The notes beneath the pieces are model-generated. The model was given only the letters and a program-made list of their open reading frames with translations. It was not told where the DNA came from and did not search any database. Position numbers and translations under genes: made by a program. 64,000 bases of DNA from Bryobacter sp. (GTDB taxonomy: Bacteria > Acidobacteriota > Terriglobia > Bryobacterales > Bryobacteraceae): contig JALHNH010000003.1 in the NCBI GenBank assembly GCA_022843625.1, positions 186,001 through 250,000 on the forward strand. Reading direction: 5' to 3'. Below, piece by piece: positions 41,498 through 50,613 of the stretch; positions within the stretch are counted from its first letter, which is position 1, and every line of letters begins with the position of its first letter.

Positions 41498-41860
41498 TTG
41501 TATAGCGCTGAACTGCTCGACCATTTTGCCAATCCCCGTAATGCCGGAGAGCTTGCCGCACCCACCTACCGGGTGTCGTGCGAGAACCCGGTGTGTGGCG
41601 ACCAGCTACGTGTGACGGTAATTTGCAGCGATGAAAGAATTGCAGAGGTTCGCTTTCTCGCGCGAGGTTGCACCGCATCGATTGCCTGCTCCAGTGCTCT
41701 TACGGAATTGCTTTCCGGCAAGAGACTGTCTGAACTCTCCGGTATTCGTGCTGCACAGGTGGAAGCCGCAGTGGGCGGGTTGATCCCTGAGTCTAAGCAC
41801 GCGGCAGTCTTGTGCGCTGATCTTGTGAAAAAGTTGGAGGCAGAGTGGAAGAAGTCCTGA
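41498..41860 (+). CDS. NifU/SufU-like iron-sulfur cluster scaffold
   Basis: A 120-residue protein starting at TTG 41498, where homologues begin M-Y-S-x-x-L-L-D-H-F-x-N-P-R-N. The ligands are C33 and D35 (N-P-V-C-G-D), C58 (R-G-C-T-A-S) and C106 (A-V-L-C-A-D), matching IscU/SufU spacing, so a [2Fe-2S] cluster or zinc can be held. It lacks the long insert seen in Firmicute SufU. No cysteine desulfurase gene is adjacent. It overlaps the M20 peptidase by 16 bases, suggesting coupled expression. Confidence 0.87.
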   Translation: MYSAELLDHFANPRNAGELAAPTYRVSCENPVCGDQLRVTVICSDERIAEVRFLARGCTASIACSSALTELLSGKRLSELSGIRAAQVEAAVGGLIPESKHAAVLCADLVKKLEAEWKKS

Positions 41861-43194
41861 GTGATTTGAAGCAGTGGCTACGAATTCCGAGCGTGAGTTC
41901 GAATCCAGAGGCTGCAGGAGAGGTGCGGGAGGCTGCCGAGTTTACGCGATATCTATTCGAAAAAGCGGGTCTCGAAGGTGTGCGTTTAATTGAAGGGGAT
42001 GGGCATCCGCTGATTTACGGCGAATGGTTGCACGCACCAGGCAAGCCCACGCTGCTCTGTTACGGGCACTATGATGTGCAGCCAGCCGAACCGCTCGAAC
42101 TGTGGCGAACTCCTCCCTTTGAGCCGACGGTGCTGGGCGACAATCTCTACGCCCGCGGGGCAGCCGATGACAAGGGGTTGGCCATCATACTGATTCGTGC
42201 CGTTCAGCACTTCTTGGGCGCGGGGAAGCCGCTGCCCGTAAACGTGAGATTCCTGTTTGAGGGTGAGGAGGAATCCGGCGGCGATCATGTTTCGGCATAC
42301 CTGCGTGACCACGCGAGCGAGCTTCAATGCGATGCCGCTCTGATTTGCGACACCGAGATGTTTGCTCCAGAATTGCCTACAATTTGTGTGGGGCTGCGCG
42401 GAATCGTATATGCGGAATTGCATGTCACAACCGGGGAAAGCGATCTGCATTCTGGCGTCTATGGGGGTGGTGTTCCCAACGCGATTGAGGCTGCAGCGAG
42501 AATCGTTTCGTCGCTTAAGGACAAGGATGGCAAGTTCCTGATTCCCGGTTTTGACAGCGATGTGATTCCTCCAGCGGCAGAAGAAGAAGAGAGCTGGATT
42601 GCACTCCCATTTGACAGGGACGCTTACCGAAACGAGGAAGCCAAGGTGTTCGAACTGCATGGAGAGCCTGGCTTTGGCTTGTTTCAGCAGTTGTGGGCCA
42701 GGCCGACAATCGAGATCCACGGCATTGGCGGGGGATTCACTGGTGAAGGCTCAAAGACGGTTATCCCCTGCAATGCGGTTGTGAAGCTGAGCTGCCGTCT
42801 GGCTCCGGGGCAAGACCCCGATCGTATTGCGAAGGTTTTGAGTGAAGCCATTGCAGCACAGGCTCTTGAAGGCGTCCGTACCAGATTGAAAGTGCTTGGG
42901 AAAGCCCCGGCCAGTGTTGTCGACCCAGCGAACCCGTTCGTTCGCGAAGCTGCCGAGGCCATGCTTGAAGTTTTCGGTCAGAGGACGGTCTTTACCCGCA
43001 GCGGCGGATCCATTCCAATTGTGGGTCTTTTTAAAGACGTGCTGGGGGTTCCGAGCGTCATGACAGGCTTTGGCCTTCCAGACGATAATCTGCATGCACC
43101 AAACGAAAAGGTATATCTGCCCAATGTCTATCGCGGCATCGAAGCACTTGCGCGATACTTTGAGCGTTTGGGAGAACGGACAGAGGTAAAGTGA
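41845..43194 (+). CDS. M20-family metallodipeptidase
   Basis: A 449-residue cytoplasmic peptidase from GTG 41845. Di-zinc ligands and catalytic residues sit in G-H-Y-D-V-Q-P-A (about 74-81), R-G-A-A-D-D-K-G (about 107-114), F-E-G-E-E-E-S-G-G (about 141-149), C-D-T-E-M (about 171-175) and a C-terminal H-A-P-N-E-K. The lid/dimerisation domain includes S-D-L-H-S-G-V-Y-G-G. This is the layout of DapE/CPG2-type dipeptidases of the carnosinase-like M20 group. Its stop overlaps the dnaG start by 4 bases (GTGA). Confidence 0.9.
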   Translation: MEEVLSDLKQWLRIPSVSSNPEAAGEVREAAEFTRYLFEKAGLEGVRLIEGDGHPLIYGEWLHAPGKPTLLCYGHYDVQPAEPLELWRTPPFEPTVLGDNLYARGAADDKGLAIILIRAVQHFLGAGKPLPVNVRFLFEGEEESGGDHVSAYLRDHASELQCDAALICDTEMFAPELPTICVGLRGIVYAELHVTTGESDLHSGVYGGGVPNAIEAAARIVSSLKDKDGKFLIPGFDSDVIPPAAEEEESWIALPFDRDAYRNEEAKVFELHGEPGFGLFQQLWARPTIEIHGIGGGFTGEGSKTVIPCNAVVKLSCRLAPGQDPDRIAKVLSEAIAAQALEGVRTRLKVLGKAPASVVDPANPFVREAAEAMLEVFGQRTVFTRSGGSIPIVGLFKDVLGVPSVMTGFGLPDDNLHAPNEKVYLPNVYRGIEALARYFERLGERTEVK

Positions 43195-44954
43195 GTAGTT
43201 TTGAGTTCAAGGATACGCTGAAAAACTCAATCGACATTGTGCGGGTGATCGGGGATTACATGCGCCTGCAGAAGCTGGGTGGAAGTGCGCGATACCGCGG
43301 GCTGTGTCCGTTTCACAACGAGAAGACTCCAAGTTTTTATGTTCATGCCGACAAGCAGTTCTTCAAATGTTTCGGCTGTGCCAAGGGTGGCGACGTCTTC
43401 AGTTTTGTTATGGAGATGGATGGACTGGGTTTCTTTGAAGCAATGAAACTGCTTGCTGAGAAGCATGGCATCCCGATGCCGGCACCGAAGCCGGATTTCG
43501 ATCCGGCCAGCCGAAAGAAGGCTTCGTTGCAGGATCTGCACGAAATCGCGGCAAAATATTTTCGAGAAGTTTTGTATTCCGATGCCGGTGAGCCTGCACG
43601 GGCTTATTTGAAGAAGCGAGGACTTGGGCAAAAGCTGGCCGAGGAGTTTTGCCTGGGCTTTAGTGATCCATCGGGCGGCTTGACGCGTGTTTTCCAGCGG
43701 CAAGGAGTTGAAGAGTCGCTGCTTGAGGAGTCTGGCCTCTGCCTCAAGCGCAATGAAGGCAATGGATTCTTCGACCGCTTTCGCAACCGGCTGATGTTCC
43801 CGATCTGGAATGAGAGCGGCAAGGTAATTGCCTTTGGTGGGCGGACGCTAGGAGAAGACCAGCCCAAGTATCTGAACTCACCCGAGACGCCGATTTATCG
43901 CAAGAGCCATGTGCTCTACAATCTACATCACGCTCGTGAAGGTGCTCGAAAAAGCGGTCGAATGGTGCTGGTGGAAGGCTATATGGATGTGATCGGCGTT
44001 CATGCTGCAGGTGTGAAGGAAGTTGTGGCCAGTTGCGGCACTGCGCTTACCAGCCAGCAGGTGCGTTCGATTAAACGTCATGCCGATCGAGTGGTTGTGA
44101 ATTTTGATCCCGATAACGCAGGTGTCAACGCGACAGAACGTAGTATTCAAATTCTTCTTGAAGAGAGTTTGCAGATTCGGGTCTGTTCTTTGCCTGGAGG
44201 CCTCGACCCGGATGCTTTTGTCAAGGCCAACGGGGCCGAGGCGTACCTAAAGGAATTGGAGCGCAGTCCCGGTTACTTTCATTGGTTGGCCGAGCGTGCG
44301 CGTGGGCGGTTTGACATGCGCAGTGCAGAAGGGCGAATGGAGGCGTTTCGCTTCTTGCTGCCTGCGATCCAGAAACTCCCCGACAAGCTTGAGCGTCTGG
44401 CCGTAGTTAACGACATGGCCAGCTACCTTCGAGTCGAGCCAGGTGAGATGCTGGACCAATTCCGCAAATCAGCTGGGGATCGTAGCATGCCAAGGGCGAT
44501 TGAAGTGAAACCAGATCGCCAACTTCCGGATCTCGAACGAGTATTGCTTCGGTTGATTCTGCATCATCCCGACGTGGTTGCCGGCTATTGCGATACGATC
44601 CTTGGCCTTGATGGATTGTCGGCTTTACAGAGCCACAAGATACTCGAAGCCGCGCTGCAGATGCTGGAAGCCGATGGCAATTTGGATTTCGCAGTCTTGC
44701 AGTCCAAGTTAGGTGAAGCGGACGCGAACCTATTGGCTGCGCTCTTTTCTTCCGATACGGAAGATGTAGAAAGAACTCACGACGATCCTGCCGCGCAATT
44801 GAGAGCTTGCCTTGAAAAGCTGGCTCACGACACGCGGGAGCTGCAGCGTAAGGAATTACGCCAGCAAGTTCGCGAGGCGGAGCTTCGCGGAGATATCGTT
44901 GAAGCTATGCGGTTGATGGAATTGGAACGAAGGCTCGAAAGGACACGCAAGTAA
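43191..44954 (+). CDS. dnaG: DNA primase DnaG
   Basis: A 587-residue primase from GTG 43191. The zinc-binding domain has C39-P-F-H42 and C60-F-G-C63, followed by G-G-D. The RNA polymerase/TOPRIM core carries E262 in M-V-L-V-E-G-Y-M-D and D306-P-D308-N-A-G for metal binding. The C-terminal 150 residues are helical and should bind the replicative helicase. It synthesises RNA primers for the lagging strand. It forms a macromolecular-synthesis-type pair with rpoD 111 bases downstream. The usual rpsU is absent, and an M20 peptidase takes the upstream place. Confidence 0.95.
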   Translation: MSSFEFKDTLKNSIDIVRVIGDYMRLQKLGGSARYRGLCPFHNEKTPSFYVHADKQFFKCFGCAKGGDVFSFVMEMDGLGFFEAMKLLAEKHGIPMPAPKPDFDPASRKKASLQDLHEIAAKYFREVLYSDAGEPARAYLKKRGLGQKLAEEFCLGFSDPSGGLTRVFQRQGVEESLLEESGLCLKRNEGNGFFDRFRNRLMFPIWNESGKVIAFGGRTLGEDQPKYLNSPETPIYRKSHVLYNLHHAREGARKSGRMVLVEGYMDVIGVHAAGVKEVVASCGTALTSQQVRSIKRHADRVVVNFDPDNAGVNATERSIQILLEESLQIRVCSLPGGLDPDAFVKANGAEAYLKELERSPGYFHWLAERARGRFDMRSAEGRMEAFRFLLPAIQKLPDKLERLAVVNDMASYLRVEPGEMLDQFRKSAGDRSMPRAIEVKPDRQLPDLERVLLRLILHHPDVVAGYCDTILGLDGLSALQSHKILEAALQMLEADGNLDFAVLQSKLGEADANLLAALFSSDTEDVERTHDDPAAQLRACLEKLAHDTRELQRKELRQQVREAELRGDIVEAMRLMELERRLERTRK

Positions 44955-45002
44955 ATCACTAGCGAAGGCATGGTGTCGGCGGTGCGCATTTTTTGCTAGA
45001 GT

Positions 45003-45024
45003 GACGAAACAAGGAAGTTTCGTC
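45003..45024 (+). promoter_or_regulatory. Hairpin in the dnaG-rpoD spacer
   Basis: Perfect 8-base arms GACGAAAC and GTTTCGTC flank a 6-base loop AAGGAA, and an outer GTGAC/GTCAC pair (45001-45005 and 45029-45033) offers an alternative fold. No T-run follows, so it is not a simple terminator. It may be an RNA processing or stability element, or a palindromic operator upstream of rpoD. Confidence 0.5.
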
Positions 45025-45065
45025 GAGCGTCACTGCTAACTCGACTACTTTTCAGGGAACCAATC

Positions 45066-46727
45066 ATGGATGAGGAATTTAGCACCGGCGACCAAATGAG
45101 CGAAGGAGTCGCTGAGCAGGTCATTCGCCGCATCGACGAGATGGAGTCGCTCGCCGAAGTGGAGCCCTTTGTCGAGCGCGAAGGGGATCTCGAAGAGACT
45201 GGCCTTGATGAAGTAGGTGCCGACACTCCCGAACTTGGCGCTGAAGAAGAAGAATCGCTCGAGTTCATCGAGAAGACCAACGACCCTGTGCGCATGTACC
45301 TTCGCGAAATGGGCACTGTGGCACTGCTAACGCGCGAAGGCGAGATTTCACTTGCACGCAAGATTGAACGAGGGCAAAAGGCTGTCCTAAAGGTCTTGTC
45401 GCGATCCCCTCTGGTTGTCATTGAATTGATCCAAATGCGGACCGACCTCCAACAGGGTGAGATCTCGATTTACGATCTGCTGAGTTTACATGATGGTGCC
45501 GGGCCGGAGCGGGATATCACCGAAGAAGAGATTGAGGAAATCGAGGAAGATCTGGTTCGCCCAGAAGAAGAAGCGTTCATGCTCAGCATCGAATGTGTTG
45601 CCGCGCTTGCCCGGCGTGCTCAGCAGACTCGGCAAAAATTGAGTTCGATTTCACGCGTCATGAAGCCAAAGGAGCACCGCAAGCTGCGGTTTTTCCTTGC
45701 ACGCACGATCATTGAGGCCTCTCTTGAGATCCGCAAGCACAGCCTGAGTTCCTGGCTTTTGAATCGTTTGGTTACGCGCCTGCGCAAGACAGTCGACCAA
45801 TTGAAGTCCCTGGAATGGGAAACTTCGCGCACTCAGCGTCGGGTGGAAGAAGGAAGTCTCAAGGGGGATTACCGTAAAGATCTCAAGGTCCTCACGAGTC
45901 GAATCCAGCAGATAGAAGAAGATTCTGGTGCAACGGCAACCGACCTGAAGCGAACACTGCAGATCGTCGAGCGCAGCGAAGCGGAAGCGCTAGTTGCCAA
46001 AAAGCAACTGATTGAGGCCAATTTGCGTTTGGTTGTTTCCATTGCCAAGCGATATACCAATCGGGGATTGCAATTTCTCGACCTGATTCAGGAAGGCAAT
46101 ATCGGTCTGATGCGGGCGGTGGAGAAGTTCGACCACCGGCGTGGCTTCAAGTTTTCAACTTATGCCACCTGGTGGGTGAGACAGGCGATTACGCGTGCCA
46201 TCGCCGACCAGGCGCGCACGATTCGTGTGCCGGTGCACATGATCGAAACGATCAACAAGCTGATTCGTACCCAACGGGCAATGCAGCAGGAGTTTGGCCG
46301 CGAACCAACGACTGAAGAACTGGCCAAGCGTCTGGAATTGCCGCTGCACAAGGTGCGTAAAGTGATGCGGATTGCTCAAGAGCCGATTTCACTGGAGACC
46401 CCGGTGGGCGAGGAGGACGAGTCGCATCTTGGCGACTTTCTAGTCGACAAACGCATCGGATCGCCCTCAGACGCGGTCATCAATTTGAACCTTCGCGAGC
46501 AAACTGCTGAAGTGCTCAAGACTTTAAGTCCTCGCGAAGAGAAGATCGTGAAGATGCGTTTTGGTCTGCAGGACGGCAGCGAACATACACTCGAAGAAGT
46601 GGGGCAGTATTTTGCCGTCACTCGCGAGCGGATTCGACAGATTGAGGCCAAGGCCTTGCGCAAGTTGCGGCACCCCAGCCGGAGCTATCGCCTTAAGACA
46701 TTTCTCGAGAAGCAGAACAAAGAATAG
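45066..46727 (+). CDS. rpoD: Primary sigma factor RpoD (sigma-70)
   Basis: A 553-residue housekeeping sigma factor. Region 1.2 lies around [11 protein letters not shown] (about 75-85), and a charged non-conserved insert precedes region 2. Region 2 holds [13 protein letters not shown] and the -10-reading [13 protein letters not shown]. Region 4 ends with the -35-reading helix-turn-helix [17 protein letters not shown]. Region 1.1 is short or divergent compared with E. coli. AGGGAA precedes the ATG. The position after dnaG is typical. Confidence 0.95.
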   Translation: MDEEFSTGDQMSEGVAEQVIRRIDEMESLAEVEPFVEREGDLEETGLDEVGADTPELGAEEEESLEFIEKTNDPVRMYLREMGTVALLTREGEISLARKIERGQKAVLKVLSRSPLVVIELIQMRTDLQQGEISIYDLLSLHDGAGPERDITEEEIEEIEEDLVRPEEEAFMLSIECVAALARRAQQTRQKLSSISRVMKPKEHRKLRFFLARTIIEASLEIRKHSLSSWLLNRLVTRLRKTVDQLKSLEWETSRTQRRVEEGSLKGDYRKDLKVLTSRIQQIEEDSGATATDLKRTLQIVERSEAEALVAKKQLIEANLRLVVSIAKRYTNRGLQFLDLIQEGNIGLMRAVEKFDHRRGFKFSTYATWWVRQAITRAIADQARTIRVPVHMIETINKLIRTQRAMQQEFGREPTTEELAKRLELPLHKVRKVMRIAQEPISLETPVGEEDESHLGDFLVDKRIGSPSDAVINLNLREQTAEVLKTLSPREEKIVKMRFGLQDGSEHTLEEVGQYFAVTRERIRQIEAKALRKLRHPSRSYRLKTFLEKQNKE

Positions 46728-46759
46728 GGTTGCTGGGGAAGACATCAACTGATTCTTCG

Positions 46760-46785
46760 TACCTTACCTAGAGCGATCTAAGGTA
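46760..46785 (+). repeat. Inverted repeat between rpoD and the coiled-coil gene
   Basis: TACCTTA (46760-46766) and TAAGGTA (46779-46785) are perfect 7-base arms around a 12-base loop in the 114-base spacer after rpoD. No T-run follows, so it could be a weak 3' hairpin of the rpoD message or an operator of the next gene. Confidence 0.4.
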
Positions 46786-46841
46786 TTCACCTCATTCCGG
46801 GATTCACAGATTCTGGCGATGAAAGTAAAGAAGGAATTGCA

Positions 46842-48440
46842 ATGGCGGAATGGAACTCCCTTTTTGACGAAACCCAGCGGCTTGCTGGTGAACAATTTGA
46901 AGCGGCCTGGAAGCTGCATGTGGACCGCGTTCATGAGACGCTGGAAACCGGTTGGCGAGATCACATCGCGCGTGTAGTCGAGTTGCGATTTACCAGCCTC
47001 AAAGCAGATTTGACGGCGGCCAATGAGATTTATCTGGCCGAGCGCGTAGCTCAAGAGGTACAAGTTCGCCTCGACGGTGAATGGCAATCCCGCCTGGACG
47101 AGCACAAGGCGCAATCGCTAAATGACGAGTTCGAACTGCGGGTAAACGAAGCTCTCGAAACACGTCTTGCCGAGCGCATGGAATCTGAGATGCCCGCGCG
47201 GATTGAACATGAAGTCCAGCAACAGCTTGAGGTTCAGGTTGCAGCGCGTCTCGAAGACGAAGTAGCTCTTCGTATTGCCCAGGTACTGCCGGAAAGAATT
47301 GAAAGTGGCGTGCAAGAGCGCCTCAATGAAATTCTGCCTGAGCGTGTGCAGCAGAGCGTTTCTTTGCGGCTTGCTGAAGAAGTGCCAGCGCAAGTTGCTC
47401 TTGAGCGCGCAGCCTGGGAAGAAGAATTTTTGCCGATGGTCGACCAGGCCCGTGAAGAGATCCGGGTGGAGACTGCAGAAAAAACGCGCGACGCCGCTCG
47501 CCGCGAACTCGGCCTCCAGTTGAGCCAGGCCCTGCGTGTATTCCGTCGTGCCAATGACGGTGTGCAGTGGAAGGAAGCCTTCCTCGATGCCGTGCAACCC
47601 TATTGCGCTCTAAGCGCTCTCTTCCTGGTAACTAAAGATCGCTTTAGTCTCGAAGGCGTGCGCGGCATGTCTGGAGAGCTGGAAACAGGCTTTGATCTGG
47701 AATTTGAAGAGGCCGCCGCTTTCTACAACTCGCTCGAATCGAAGGATGTCGTTGTGGCCGTCCGCAGCGATTCTGAAGTATCGCCTTACGTAATGAGTCT
47801 TCGCCCTGATGCAACTCCGGGCAAGTGCTTTATTTTCCCGGTGCTGGTGCAAGATACCGTTGCTGCCCTGCTTTATCTCGAACCGAACGAACAGCCGCTT
47901 GAAGTGGGGGCTGTAGAAACTCTCGTTACTGCAGCGGGTCTTACCTTGCTTGGTATCCGTGCGGCTCGCGCTGTACAGGCTTCCAGTCTGGTGAATATTG
48001 CCAGTGCGATTAACCCGGTTGGGATTGAGGGCGTCCCTCTCGATCCTTTCGTACAGGTTCCGGTTCCAGTGGGAGCGCTCGCAGTCAATGGCGACGGTAC
48101 TCCAGCCGTTGCTGTGGTGCCGGAGCGCAGCTTCAATTGGGACGACCTCTCTCAAGAGCAGCGAGAGCTGCATATGCGTGCCCAACGCTTCGCCCGTGTT
48201 CAGGTGGCTGAAATGCGCCTTTACAAGGACGATGCAGTAAAGTCAGGCCGCCGCGATTCCAACATCTATCTTCGTCTCAAGGGCGAAATCGATGAGGCTC
48301 GCGAGCGCTACATGGCGCAGTTCCTCGATGGACAGCATCACATGAGAGACTATCTACATGGAGAGTTGGTTGAGACCCTCGCCATCGATAACCCGCAACT
48401 TATGGGGCCAGACTATCCTGGTCCGCTCGTCCACCACTAG
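46842..48440 (+). CDS. Coiled-coil protein with GAF-like domain, unknown function
   Basis: A 532-residue cytoplasmic protein with GAAGGA before its ATG. Residues about 55-215 form a long amphipathic helix with a loose 11-12 residue period (V-P-E-R-I/L-P-E-R-V ... R-L-A-E-E-V-P). About 225-375 fold like a GAF domain (F-L-D-A-V-Q-P-Y-C-A-L-S-A-L-F, later C-F-I-F-P-V-L-V-Q-D). A proline-rich linker leads to a conserved helical end (R-E-L-H-M-R-A-Q-R-F-A-R-V-Q-V-A-E-M-R-L-Y) at about 450-475. I recall this end from other Acidobacteriota proteins but know no role. A sensory or scaffolding function is inferred. Confidence 0.7.
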   Translation: MAEWNSLFDETQRLAGEQFEAAWKLHVDRVHETLETGWRDHIARVVELRFTSLKADLTAANEIYLAERVAQEVQVRLDGEWQSRLDEHKAQSLNDEFELRVNEALETRLAERMESEMPARIEHEVQQQLEVQVAARLEDEVALRIAQVLPERIESGVQERLNEILPERVQQSVSLRLAEEVPAQVALERAAWEEEFLPMVDQAREEIRVETAEKTRDAARRELGLQLSQALRVFRRANDGVQWKEAFLDAVQPYCALSALFLVTKDRFSLEGVRGMSGELETGFDLEFEEAAAFYNSLESKDVVVAVRSDSEVSPYVMSLRPDATPGKCFIFPVLVQDTVAALLYLEPNEQPLEVGAVETLVTAAGLTLLGIRAARAVQASSLVNIASAINPVGIEGVPLDPFVQVPVPVGALAVNGDGTPAVAVVPERSFNWDDLSQEQRELHMRAQRFARVQVAEMRLYKDDAVKSGRRDSNIYLRLKGEIDEARERYMAQFLDGQHHMRDYLHGELVETLAIDNPQLMGPDYPGPLVHH

Positions 48441-48444
48441 ATGG

Positions 48445-50613
48445 ATGAGATCTGCGGCGATCCTTTTGGCCTGTAGTTTTGGGTTGTATGCCCAGACTCT
48501 GGAGCCCCTCGCGCGCAGTTTTCGAGAAAAGCCAACGCCAGCAAATCGAGCAGCCGTGGAGCAGTTCCTTCTGAAGCATCCCAAGGATGCCGATGGGGCA
48601 CTGGCCCGGCTGCTTTTGTTTAATGGGGACCCCGCCGCTATCGACAAGTTGAAGGCCGCCCGTCCGCTGCTTCCGGAACTTTCAGACTATGTCGACTGGA
48701 TGATCGCTTCAACGCAGTTCACAGGGAAAAATTTCGCTGCAGCATTGGCGGATGCCGAGGGGGTCCTTCAGATTGGCGAGAGTCCACTCCAGGGCAGGGC
48801 AGCGCTGCTTGGCCTCAAAAGCGCGGCCGAACTTGGCGAAATCACACGAATGGAAACGCTGCTCGCCCGCCAACAGAAACAATTGACGCCCGCCCAATTT
48901 GCACACTACTCAGGTGTAGCCGCCCAGCGCAAAAACCTCTCTCAAGCCGCCAGACGTTGGTTCTCGACGGTTCTCTGCCAATGGCCCAAGTCGCCCGAGG
49001 CCCAGGAAAGTAATAAGTTTCTCGCCCTTGCTGATCTGACTGCAACTGAACGGCTGGATCGCGCCAATCGCCTCCTCGAACAAGGGGATGCCAGTTCGGC
49101 GCGGGGCGAGTTTGTTGCACTCTTGCCGAGGCTCGAAGGCGCCTCGCTCGATCAGGCAAAAGTGCGAATTGGTGTTTGTGATTACCGGCTGCGCACTGCA
49201 ACTGCCTATGCCAGGCTCAATGATACACAGGTGAAAGATCCGGCAGCCGATGCGGAACGTCTCTTTTATGCGTTGCTCTCCGCACGGCGCGCCAAGGCAT
49301 ACGACTCGATGTCGGTGGCAATGCGCGAGTTGAGCGAAAAGCATCCGAAGTCCAGTTTTCGCCTGGAAGCACTTGCCAATGCAGCCAGTCAGTATTGGGT
49401 GATGGGCGATCACACGAAGAGCCTCCCCCTTTACGAAGCTTGCGCGGTCGACTTTGCCACGCGTCCTGAAGGCCGAGATTGTGACTGGAAAGTTGCGGTG
49501 CAGAATTACATCCTGCAGCGTCCTGGTGCGGAGAAGAAGCTCGAAAGCGTTCTTCGTGCCGAGCCGGACGGGGAGCACGCCTCGGCTGCGCTCTACTTTT
49601 TAGGCCGCTCGGCGGAGGCTCGCCGAGACAAGGCCAGCGCAAAGAGCTACTACTACCGCGCCACCGAGAGTTTTCCGAATCATTTCTATGCCGAACTTTG
49701 CCGAGAACGAATCGTCCAGGGCGGGCTGCAGGCGCAGGCATCCTCGACCGCTACCGACGCCATCCTGAAAGAACTCAAATTTCCCCTGGAATCGGTACAC
49801 CTGAATTTTGAAGCCAACCCTGCCACCAGGCGCCGTCTGAACCGGTCAGAGATCCTGGCGCGCGGAGCCTTTTACGAATTTGCGGAGCTTGAATTGCGAA
49901 ATGAAGCCAAGAGCACAGGCCAGGCGCACTTGCTGGCAATGGCCGCCGCACGAATGGCTACTCGCCGTGGTGCTCCCGATCAGGGAATCCGCTATATGAA
50001 GAGCATTTTTCCGGCTTACCTGACTCTTCCTATCAATACGGCAACGTTGCCGCTCTGGAAGCTGGCCTATCCGATTCCTTACAAGGATCCCCTGCTGACC
50101 TACTCTTTCAAGAACGAACTCGACCCTTATCTTTTGGCCGGCCTCATCCGGCAGGAAAGCGAGTTCAGCTCAAAGGTAGTCTCACGCTCCAACGCCCATG
50201 GCCTCGCTCAGATCATGCCAGCCACGGGACGCGAGCTCGCGCGCCGTCTCGGCATCAAGGGCTTTACCCCATCGATGCTCTTTGAGCCAACCGTGAATCT
50301 TCAGATGGGGAGCTACTACTTGCGCAGTTTGATGAATAGTCTGGGTGGCAATTTAGCGCAGGCTTTGGCCAGCTACAACGCTGGCAAGGGGCGTGTTACG
50401 CAATGGCTTGAGAGGGGTGAGTACAAGGATCCAGCGGAGTTCGTTGAATCCATTCCATTTAATGAAACCCGCGGTTACGTGCAAAGTGTGATGCGCAACG
50501 CGGGGATCTACCGCCGCCTCTATGGCAACGATGCCGCCATTCTGCCCCCTCCCGGTTTACCATCGGGAGATGGCGATTCTATCCCCGCGCAGCGGCGTCC
50601 AGGCAAACAATAG
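48445..50613 (+). CDS. Lytic murein transglycosylase (Slt70-like)
   Basis: About 722 residues from ATG 48445, which gives a signal peptide (M-R-S-A-A-I-L-L-A-C-S-F-G-L-Y-A-Q); a longer reading would overlap the previous gene. The central 450 residues are TPR/superhelical repeats as in Slt70. The C-terminal SLT domain has the catalytic E571 in R-Q-E-S-E-F, then A-H-G-L-A-Q-I-M-P, N-L-Q-M-G-S-Y-Y-L and A-L-A-S-Y-N-A-G. It cleaves the MurNAc-GlcNAc bond to give 1,6-anhydro products in the periplasm. It overlaps the aminotransferase by 44 bases. Confidence 0.92.
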   Translation: MRSAAILLACSFGLYAQTLEPLARSFREKPTPANRAAVEQFLLKHPKDADGALARLLLFNGDPAAIDKLKAARPLLPELSDYVDWMIASTQFTGKNFAAALADAEGVLQIGESPLQGRAALLGLKSAAELGEITRMETLLARQQKQLTPAQFAHYSGVAAQRKNLSQAARRWFSTVLCQWPKSPEAQESNKFLALADLTATERLDRANRLLEQGDASSARGEFVALLPRLEGASLDQAKVRIGVCDYRLRTATAYARLNDTQVKDPAADAERLFYALLSARRAKAYDSMSVAMRELSEKHPKSSFRLEALANAASQYWVMGDHTKSLPLYEACAVDFATRPEGRDCDWKVAVQNYILQRPGAEKKLESVLRAEPDGEHASAALYFLGRSAEARRDKASAKSYYYRATESFPNHFYAELCRERIVQGGLQAQASSTATDAILKELKFPLESVHLNFEANPATRRRLNRSEILARGAFYEFAELELRNEAKSTGQAHLLAMAAARMATRRGAPDQGIRYMKSIFPAYLTLPINTATLPLWKLAYPIPYKDPLLTYSFKNELDPYLLAGLIRQESEFSSKVVSRSNAHGLAQIMPATGRELARRLGIKGFTPSMLFEPTVNLQMGSYYLRSLMNSLGGNLAQALASYNAGKGRVTQWLERGEYKDPAEFVESIPFNETRGYVQSVMRNAGIYRRLYGNDAAILPPPGLPSGDGDSIPAQRRPGKQ

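Noticed and set aside
46760..46785. Inverted repeat after rpoD as a dif site at the skew reversal
   Set aside because: Arms are 7 bases with a 12-base gap; dif needs 11-base arms, a 6-base centre and XerC/XerD half-sites of different sequence, and none match.
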